From Chondrosia reniformis (lineage: Eukaryota; Porifera; Demospongiae; Chondrillida; Chondrillidae), in contig OX359193.1 in the NCBI GenBank assembly GCA_947172415.1, forward strand, positions 124,001-188,000: a stretch of DNA of 64,000 nt, in the 5' to 3' direction. A program made the translations under genes and the position numbers. Of this stretch, positions 56,601 through 64,000 are shown piece by piece. Each line of letters begins with the position of its first letter. Positions within the stretch are counted from its first letter, which is position 1. The notes under the pieces were generated by a model. The model was not told where the DNA came from, ran no database searches, and saw only the letters and a program-made list of their open reading frames with translations.

Positions 56601-59600
56601 GGCAAGCAGAGATGCGCAGGAGGTACGACCTTATTAACGAGCTCTTTGACATGTGGGATAATGACAAATCAGGGAGCCTGGAACTTGATGAGCTTCAGCT
56701 GGTAATCAGAACTTGGAAAGATTTCTCAGATGAACAAGCCCTATTGCACGGTAAGGGTATTTCCCTACTGTATAAGTGGACTGTACCCTACATTCGTAGT
56801 ACTAGCTATGCATGTAATTGCAAGCTCCATTAAACTGCCATTCTTCCTCTCAGCCAAAGCCATCATTTCTGTTATCACTGGTGACAGTGCTGGGACGTTG
56901 CTGACACGTTCACACTTCCACCAGTACATGGGGGAGCTTTGCTCCTCTCTGAACACAGCAGGACAGTTTGATGAGTTTGTAGAGTACCTCAGGAGTAGTA
57001 TGAAGGTCAGAGGTGCACCACTCACCGCTCATGCCCTCCCTTCCCCCGTATCTAACAATCTGGTGGATGTCTCACTAGTAAAGTACTGTAAATGGTCTCT
57101 TTGATGCTGTAGCTATCATTTGAGGAGAAATCTCGCAAGGAACAGCGCCATTGTTGGATTCAGAAGATCTTGTTGAAAGGTCGTACCAACTGCCTCTCTC
57201 TGAATCCGTCCCTCTACGCTGCAGTCAATGTTGTCCTCGGTGATGCTCACAAGTACAGCGAACACACAAATGTCAGTGTCTGCATTGGACTGCTTGAACC
57301 ACGCGACAGAGAGTGTCTGGTCTTCAAGGCTGCCTCAGATGATTGTAAGAGCTCTGTAGTTGGCAGCAAGTTATTTAGATACCAAAAACAGGTAACCTGA
57401 TTGCATTGCATATGTGCATGCATAGATAGGTACCACCTCTTGTGATGTACTTGTGTCATACAGGTGAGCTTCTCTGTGGTGGACAGCGGAAAACCCATCT
57501 ACATTCCCAGCATTCAGAGACATAACGGTGTACATCACTTTTCAGGCAAACACCTCATCAATAGTGAGGTAGGGTACTATAGTAGCTACGTATCTAGTTC
57601 ATATTATTCATTCTATTTACTCCATAAACTCATCAAACTGCATTAGGTTGGCATTCTCTTAACCTAGCACATTGTATAATATATCTCATGTACATGTGTA
57701 TAGGCTGACGGGGCTTTGTTTGTGGTGCCCATCCGTACCCCCCTGGGGCACACTGTTGGGACAATGAGTGTGGACACACTGATTGATGAAGACAAACTAG
57801 ATGGAACAGAAGAGTTGACTATTGTGTCACATGAACAAAACTTTTACCAGGCAAGTTTGTTTATGATCATCTCTCCTACCTTTGTCAGCCCAGCCCCTTG
57901 TACATGTCAGCCCCGCCCCTTATACATGTCAGCCCCGCCCCTTGTACATGTCAGCCCCACCCCTTGTACATGTCAGCCCCGCCCCTTGTACATGTCAGCC
58001 CCGCCCCTTGTACATGTCAGCCCGCCCCTTGTACATGCCAGCCCCGCCCCTTGTACATGTCAACCCCGCCCCTTGTACATACAAACTCAACTGTGACAGT
58101 TTGGTGCGTGAGCTATCGCCTCTCCTCCTGCGCAGGGAGTGGGTTTGACATTGGGAGAAGTGTTTCACACCATAGAAGTTAGGTCACAGCTTCTCCGAAC
58201 CACTCAGGTGGCAGTGGAGTGGCTCATGAGGAGATGTCCCAACTTTATGGAGACAGCCATGTACCTGGCGGAGCCCCTCCCATCAGATGAGGTACGTAGG
58301 CACTGATCATTAGGAATGTGTGTGGTGTCCTAAATGTACAAACAGCTGAAATACAATCTCAACTACACACATGCACACGTATGTTCCCGAGTGAAGCTGT
58401 TAGTTCATAGCTATTGTTTTCCCATTTGTAAAGTCCCATTAGTGGAATTTAGGCTTCAATAAAACTATATGACTAGCGCCAATATGGTTGCCTGGGTAAT
58501 ACATACCGTTGCCTGGGTAATACATACCGTTGCCTGGGTAATACATACCGTTGCCTAGGTAATGCATATGTTATGAATAGGTTACCTCAAGACCTGCCAC
58601 ATCAAGGGTATCATCTTCTAGTGCCAAGAGTGCCACACCCCTTTCAGTCCCACCACACCTCCAGAGGTCATTTGTCCTAAGGAAGGTTCTAGAGAAGGCA
58701 AGCCAATCAGATGTAAAGACTTTCTCAGATCCACCTCGACTGTACTACTATGATAACCTCTTCAAGTAGGTTCACTTGATATAGCAGCACCAGACCTGTA
58801 CATCTATATATAATGGTTCTGCAGGCGTTACTTGTATGACAGTATTGAGAACTCTGAAGCTGTTTCAGCTGATGCATTTGGCATGCGTCACTTAGCTTAC
58901 CCCCTGCGGGACCACTCTGGATGTGCCGTGGCAGTAGTAGACCTCTCCATGAAGAAGAGTGTTCGGGCAGGTGGCGAAGAGATGAGGGAGGCCATGCGAG
59001 TACTGAAGCTACTGACCATGGCCCATCATCAGCTGTCCCAGGAAGGCGTCTTGAACAAGGACAACAAAGGAGGAGGTAGCAAGAAGACCTCTTTTGTTGG
59101 AGATGCCTCTGTTCTCTTCCATCAACTCATGTTGAATGACTTGAGAGAAAAAGTGGAAAAAATTGATGCCAGGTACATACATACGTACCTATGTCTTGTG
59201 GTATAAATATTGACCGTCAGATAAAACCTTTCCATTTTAGAGCTTTGGCAGAATTGAAAAGTTATTCAGAGCCTCCAGAAATAATACATCAAATTATCAA
59301 ACCAGTGTTGGCAATCTTTCATCCTCAAAGTGACTTGAATTTGTGGACCAACTGCAAACAGGTACTACATATGTATGTGCGCTTCTAGATCTGTGGTTGG
59401 CAGATCCGTGGTTGGCAGATCCGTGGTTGGTAGATCTGTGGTTGGCAGATCTGTGGTTGGTAGATCCGTGGTTGGTAGATCCGTGGTTGGTAGATCTGTG
59501 GTTGATAGATCCGTGGTTGGTAGATCTGTGGTTGGCAGATCTGTGGTTGGTAGATCCGTGGTTGGCAGATCTGTGGTTGGCAGATCCGTGGTTGGCAGAG

Positions 59601-59932
59601 ATTTTAGTCAAGTGTGTGTTCTTGTGTTTCTGCAGTATCTGACCTCTGGTCTGGTTGGGAAGATTGTAGGGTTTGACCCATTTACTACGGGATTTCCAGC
59701 ACTGGACCAGATCAAAGACTACATTACAGGTAGCCACTTTCATGCTACGTTAGTTGCCTAAATCTGCACCAATAACCATCCTCCATGTTTGTGCGTAGGT
59801 CTGGAGAGCAAGGCTATATCTCAGAGCTCCCGTCCAGCTAGGCATTTGTTCAGTTGGCTGAATGTATGTATTCTTCTTGGGGAGCATGTGGTTACCATGG
59901 CAACTCGCAAGACTAGCAAACATAAGTCTTAA
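53662..59932 (+). CDS. EFCAB5: EF-hand calcium-binding domain protein 5
   Basis: The start MADVADLPSMKQFAAKEVGS sits in a CAACATGGCGGAC context. N-terminal motifs are SAREISVDLLAKEWMVLT, ARLYLLDNILPSVIMSLEKL and FNPINYLAQHLMRNNPKYS. A charged coiled-coil follows, then an acidic block with about 15 EVPETDKG repeats (55509-55895), an EF-hand with loop DNDKSGSLELDEL (about 56650-56690) and FHQYMGELCSSL. A GAF-like region follows: NVSVCIGLLEPRDRECLVFK, KPIYIPSIQRHNG, GALFVVPIRTPLGHTVGTMS. The end has MRHLAYPLRDHSGCAVAVVD and KAISQSSRPARHLFSW. This order fits EFCAB5. The family's molecular role is not settled. At 58630 the correct frame uses an internal acceptor (...ccaag/AGTGCC) joining PPRLYYYDNLFK to RYLYDSIE. 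Confidence 0.85.
54347..54588 (+). repeat. 17-bp minisatellite with splice-acceptor-like units in an EFCAB5 intron
   Basis: About 14 copies of acacccacctcttacag, each ending in a good 3' splice site look-alike on the transcript strand. The used acceptor (ttctgcag at about 54615) lies downstream. Confidence 0.9.
55509..55895 (+). repeat. 24-bp coding minisatellite in EFCAB5
   Basis: About 16 nearly identical units encode E-V-P-E-T-D-K-G. One unit has Tyr for Asp. The frame is kept throughout. Confidence 0.92.
57886..58080 (+). repeat. 22-bp minisatellite in an EFCAB5 intron
   Basis: About nine copies of cagccccgccccttgtacat plus gt. Confidence 0.9.
58486..58562 (+). repeat. 21-bp repeat in an EFCAB5 intron with RFX-like half-sites
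   Basis: About four copies of gttgcctgggtaatacatac. The GTTGCC and GGTAAT halves resemble the two arms of an X-box. Confidence 0.8.
59386..59600 (+). repeat. 15-bp minisatellite in an EFCAB5 intron
   Basis: About 14 copies of gat(c/t)(c/t)gtggttgg(c/t)a. Frames through it (repeated VVGRS or WLVDL) are artefacts. Confidence 0.9.
59891..59904. promoter_or_regulatory. Perfect X-box-like palindrome in the last EFCAB5 exon
   Basis: GTTACCATGGCAAC sits within coding sequence near the EFCAB5 stop and 283 bp before the severin start. Regulatory use is speculative. Confidence 0.3.
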
Positions 59933-60186
59933 TGCAATCTTTTTCCTTATATGGTATTATATGGTATACTGTTGTATGGATAGAATATACGTGTTGGGTT
60001 GTCAATGAGATCATTTCCTCGTATGTAATCGATGTCGAAATTTAAGTGATGTGGTACGAACTTTTGATGATTCCATTCCGCACGCGTTACGAAATTAGAA
60101 TTCTTTGTCAGATCTCAGCCTCTGATTAACGTGTCTGCTCCCATTGCTCCGTTGTAACGCTTTCTGCATCATTTGCTACAACAGTT
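59933..60186. other. Intergenic interval before the severin-like gene
   Basis: 254 bp with no coding potential. It includes a tatatggtattatatggtat stretch near 59950 that may be a TATA-rich promoter area. Confidence 0.35.
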
Positions 60187-63100
60187 ATGGCAGGACTTGT
60201 CAAAGCAAAGAAATATGACTGGCAAGACAGCAATCTCGCACTGTTCGGGTCCGATACGGAGCGACAGGTACGCCGCGACCGCTTATAGCAGCGAACATTC
60301 CTCTGTCGTCACACACTACTTCATGCAAGTTTGTTTGTTGTTAACCTCGCAATGCGCCTGCAATCCGTATTTAGGTGAAGAAAGCTTCCGCTGAAACTGA
60401 GCCTGCATGGAAGGGAGCGGGGCAGAACGTCGGAATGCAGATCTGGCGTATCGTTAAGTTTAAGGTCACCCACTGGCCCAAGGATGACTACGGAAGGTTC
60501 TACAATGGAGATTCGTACATTCTTCTAAACACTTACAAGGAGAAGGATTCTGATGTATGCCTCGAACTGCGTCTTTGTAAAATTGTCTTATTCGTATTTG
60601 TGGTTTTCGTTGCAGGCCTTATTGTACGATGTGCACTTTTGGATAGGCCAGTACTCGACCCAGGACGAATACGGAACTGCAGCTTACAAGACTGTAGAGT
60701 TGGACACTTTGGTGAGACTAGATAGGATGGCCACTGGTCCCCAAGTTGGACTAGATTGAAGATAGCTTTCTTTTACTACAGTTGGATGACAAGCCGGTGC
60801 AGCATCGTGAGGTGATGGGACATGAGAGCGAGTTGTTAAAGTCCTACTTCAAGACCATCGAACTGTTGGAAGGAGGGTGAGTCTGGAAGTGTAGTTCTGT
60901 CAGCAGTTTATGGTTGTAATTTTATCATTTCATGAATATAGAGCTGACACTGGCTTTAGACATGTGAAGCCAACAGAATATACACCACGTCTGCTGCACT
61001 TCCATGGAGATAGAAAGGTACTAGCTACCTATGACCGAGTGTGTATAAATGTACATGGGTAATTAGCACACTACGTAGATGATCTTTAAAACTTAAAATA
61101 AAAATATGTAATTTTAATGATGTAGTTAGGTTACTGTGCAACTTCCTTTTATGGAAATATGAAATAGATACCCTAGCTATAGACATATAAAAGCTTATGT
61201 GGTGATGAACTATTTGACTTCATAACAAGGAGCTGATGTTCTTACAAAAGAGGTTTCACTGGATATATAAGGAATTTAAAATAGGGAACATTTTATACAT
61301 TAGCAAGCTAGAGCATGTCTGCCCTGTTTATTGTATGGAGCAAGCTAGAGCATGTCTGCCCTGTTTATTGTATGGAGCAAGCTAGAGCATGTCTGCCCTG
61401 TTTATTGTATGGAGCAAGCTAGAGCATGTCTGCCCTGTTTATTGTATGGAGCAAGCTAGAGCATGTCTGCCCTGTTTATTGTATGGAGCAAGCTAGAGCA
61501 TGTCTGCCCTGTTTATTGTATGGAGCAAGCTAGAGCATGTCTGCCCTGTTTATTGTATGGAGCAAGCTAGAGCATGTCTGCCCTGTTTATTGTATGGAGC
61601 AAGCTAGAGCATGTCTGCCCTGTTTATTGTATGGAGCAAGCTAGAGCATGTCTGCCCTGTTTATTGTATGGAGCAAGCTAGAGCATGTCTGCCCTGTTTA
61701 TTGTATGGAGCAAGCTAGAGCATGTCTGCCCTGTTTATTGTATGGAGCAAGCTAGAGCATGTCTGCCCTGTTTATTGTATGGAGCAAGCTAGAGCATGTC
61801 TGCCCTGTTTATTGTATGGAGCAAGCTAGAGCATGTCTGCCCTGTTTATTGTATGGAGCAAGCTAGAGCATGTCTGCCCTGTTTATTGTATGGAGCAAGC
61901 TAGAGCATGTCTGCCCTGTTTATTGTATGTCAGCATGTGGAGATTAAGGAGAGGCCGTTGAACAAGCATTCACTGGACAGCAGTGACGTGTTCATTTTGG
62001 ACCTTGGATTGACCATCTACCAGTGGAACGGAAAGACTTGTAACAAGGATGAAAAGTTCAAAGCTGTGCAGTATTTGCAGACGTTAAAGGTACCCCTAAG
62101 GAATGAATAGTGCAATGGTTACTATGGTTACAGTTGTAAGTTGTTTTGTTATAGGCTGAGAGAAGTGGCAAGCCTAAAATTGAGAGCTTGGGTAAGTGTT
62201 GCATTGAGCACTGACATGACAGAATTGTAATAGTTTATGATTGAGCTCTACTGTTGCTTCTAATCAGATGAAAGGGAAATTTCTGATTCTCATGAGTTCT
62301 ATACAAAATTGAGTAACGATCCACTTGAAGAGGGTGAACAGGATGAGAGTGATGTCAACACCTTTGTGCCTTCAATGTTTAGGTGTGTGAAGGACATCTC
62401 CACTTTAGGGGTTATCAATAGCTAACCTGGGCAGACTGTGGCAGTTGTAGCTCAGTGACAGAGCTCTGCTGGTCAAGCTCTGTTGGTCTAACCAGCTGTC
62501 ATGGGTTCAATTACCAGTAATTACTTCTTTCATGTTTTTCCCTTTTCATGATGTTTGATAATGATTACTTGTGGTTTAATGATCACTTTGATTATGCAAT
62601 ACTTTGTCAAGCATTTTTTGATATTGCTTTACCAACCATGTGTAGAGTGAGTGACGAAAGTGGCAGTTTGGAAATGTCACTGATTCAGGAAAGCCAAAAA
62701 CTTGACAAAGGCAATTTGGATTCCAAGGACGGTAGGAAACATGTTTGTCATAGGCGTAGGAAGCACTGGGGCACCAGGGGCACATGCCCCCTTCAATTCT
62801 GTTTCCAGTTTGTGCCCCATCAAACATCAAGTCCTCTGTGATGCTCTTGCTGCTCATATGCTTAGAAGATTTATCCATAAAGTATTATTAAGATGAAGAA
62901 TGACTTAATGATACCTTAAACACTTTAATATCTTTGCAATTCGTTCCATAAATTCAAGCATAACTGTCCGTGTGCTACGTATTAAGTTAATTTTGCCTTT
63001 AACACGTGCTATAGCGCTACGGAACCTAACAGGAATAATGACTGCACAGAGATTGTTGATGGTGTTGTTGATGATGTGCTCCTCCATTTTAATTTGCCTT

Positions 63101-63696
63101 CCTACGCCTATATTTGTAGTATGTGAAGGTTTATAGAGTGTTCTACTGCTCCATTTTGTAGTATTTATTGTCGACACTGGAAAGGGGTGCTTTGTTTGGA
63201 TTGGTTCTGGAGCAAGTGAAAATGAAAAGAAGAATGGATTAACTTATGCCCATGTAGGTCTGGACACGTACAGTATTCCATGTAGTTAGTATTTAAGATT
63301 TTAGTTTATAGCGGAATAGCAGATAGTGTTCGTACTTGAGGCATTATAAGGTAAGTTTGAATTGGGACCAAATTGTCCTACTAATGGTATCTAATACATA
63401 TTGGTAGAATAATGTTTAGACAGATAAATTTATATTATGACTTATGAATCAGTGACTCCAGACCAGACGTATTTACTTTACCCAACTATTCATTAATTTT
63501 GCTATAGTGACTCATGGGCCCGCTTGGCCTAGTACTGCCTTTTTAGTGTATAGCATGTCTCACTTTAATTATTTTTATCTTCTTTGTTTCATATTCTGTG
63601 CAGAACTATATGATGAAATCAATGCATCCCTTTGTCCCAGTTACCTGCCTTAAGGAGGGTCAGGAGACTGGACAGTTCAATGCAATCTGGGCATAA
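60187..63696 (+). CDS. Severin/gelsolin-type actin-binding protein
   Basis: ATG at 60187: [20 protein letters not shown], then [20 protein letters not shown] and [15 protein letters not shown]. Gelsolin repeat 1 core is [20 protein letters not shown] and AAYKTVELD; then [20 protein letters not shown] and [10 protein letters not shown]. Repeat 2 is [40 protein letters not shown]. Repeat 3 is [20 protein letters not shown] with [20 protein letters not shown], ending QFNAIWA. Three repeats and about 370 residues fit severin, fragmin or CapG rather than six-repeat gelsolin. These cap and sever actin filaments in a calcium-dependent way. A 900-bp intron holds the 37-bp array. Another intron holds a tRNA-like element and an unassigned segment. 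Confidence 0.9.
61303..61928 (+). repeat. 37-bp minisatellite in an intron of the severin-like gene
   Basis: About 17 essentially identical copies with core gcaagctagagcatgtctgc. It ends a few bases before the acceptor at 61933. Lack of divergence suggests recent expansion or homogenisation. Confidence 0.95.
62442..62520 (+). ncRNA. tRNA-like sequence with A and B boxes (tRNA pseudogene or SINE head)
   Basis: tagctcagtgac at 62448-62459 resembles an RNA polymerase III A box and gggttcaatta at 62503-62513 a B box, with tRNA-like spacing. Stem pairing is poor, so a working tRNA is unlikely. It lies in an intron of the severin-like gene. Confidence 0.45.
62740..63160. other. Unassigned intron segment in the severin-like gene, possible transposon remnant
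   Basis: Holds a short palindromic ggggcacatgcccc-like sequence near 62777 and a 90-residue minus-strand frame (62905-63177) of no recognised family. It differs in texture from the neighbouring short introns. Confidence 0.3.
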
Positions 63697-63865
63697 TGTA
63701 ATGAGTTGTGACAGTCAATTAACCTTTAACAGTAGAACTGTATTCAGTTACTAATAAACCTTAGTTTTCCCAATAGTGTGTAATTAGTCTTTGGTAGAAA
63801 TAATTGTCCATAGTGATTAGATGTACAAGTGACTGTAAGGCGCCGCCTCAGGAACACATCAGTGA
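63697..63865. other. Intergenic interval after the severin-like gene
   Basis: Contains aataaacc near 63753, a likely polyadenylation signal. Nothing else was seen. Confidence 0.4.
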
Positions 63866-64000
63866 TACCTGCCACGCCCCTTTCAGTCCCACCACACCTC
63901 CAGAGGTCATTTGTCCTAAGGAAGGTTCTAGAGAAGGCAAGCCAATCAGATGTGAAGACCTTTTCAGATCCACCTCGACCATACTACTATGATAACTTCT
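63866..64000 (+). pseudogene. Second copy of an EFCAB5 exon, cut by the window end
   Basis: Nucleotides from about 63869 match 58631-58757 with only a few changes, and the correct EFCAB5 frame (SVPPHLQRSFVLRKVLEKAS, then QSDVKTFSDPPR) stays open. Two differences are silent and one changes Leu to Pro. It may be an exon of a tandem EFCAB5 paralogue continuing beyond the window, or an isolated duplicated exon. Flanking intron sequence differs. Confidence 0.6.

Noticed and set aside
58617..58760. Frame beginning CQECHTPFSPTT with two cysteine pairs, tempting as a zinc motif
   Set aside because: This frame hits a stop and does not join the next exon; the +1 frame (SVPPHLQRSF...YYYDNLFK) is open and splices in phase.
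59343..59761. Repeated WLVDLWLAD / VVGRS frames
   Set aside because: Frames of the 15-bp intronic repeat in EFCAB5.

Overview
The window is nuclear DNA from an animal with a very compact genome. Eighteen protein-coding genes are readable. Nearly all are split by short GT-AG introns of about 50-150 bp, and many neighbours lie within 10-130 bp of each other. The gene set is animal-type (Deltex, BLOC1S1, FANCJ/BRIP1, EFCAB5, PHKG, ANKRD13, severin). Gene density, tiny introns and one-off minisatellites inside introns suggest an early-branching metazoan, most likely a demosponge. That placement is an inference; no species-diagnostic sequence was recognised.

Layout. 1-2407 (+) is the 3' part of a Deltex-type E3 ligase. 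2519-3420 (-) RWDD4 is head-to-head with 3487-7993 (+) NAA25. 8019-10319 (-) PRPF19 is head-to-head with 10396-10761 (+) BLOC1S1, followed by 10858-13039 (+) COG6. From about 13.15 to 29.05 kb there are no host genes: this is a giant composite repeat. It has one inverted (left) arm, four same-direction (right) arms of about 1.09 kb, and roughly 55 monomers of a 169-bp satellite. It includes an apparently perfect 2,797-bp tandem duplication. 29279-33381 (-) is an ANKRD13-family gene, head-to-head with 33442-35686 (+) GTF2H1. 35865-36914 (-) is a PRR11-like gene, head-to-head with 37041-44012 (+) BRIP1/FANCJ. 44270-46941 (-) and 47344-49779 (+) are two PP1 catalytic subunit genes in divergent orientation. 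49989-50957 (+) is a compact RNA-ligase-like gene. 51008-52965 (-) PHKG is head-to-head with 53015-53332 (+) TIMM10. 53662-59932 (+) is EFCAB5. 60187-63696 (+) is a severin/gelsolin-type gene. The window ends in a second copy of an EFCAB5 exon.

The genes do not form one pathway. They are mostly housekeeping: N-terminal acetylation, splicing, Golgi tethering, TFIIH, DNA crosslink repair, mitochondrial import, glycogen signalling and actin severing. The organising theme is shared short bidirectional promoters (six head-to-head pairs) and tight convergent ends.

The most unusual items are the foldback/satellite composite at 13-29 kb, the PP1 pair with patchy near-identity suggesting gene conversion, a Cys-rich possible zinc domain at the end of BRIP1, the bacterial-looking RNA ligase, a perfect-consensus RFX X-box 10 bp before the EFCAB5 start, and the private minisatellites in so many introns. 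All exon joins were made by eye; no alignment or database search was run.
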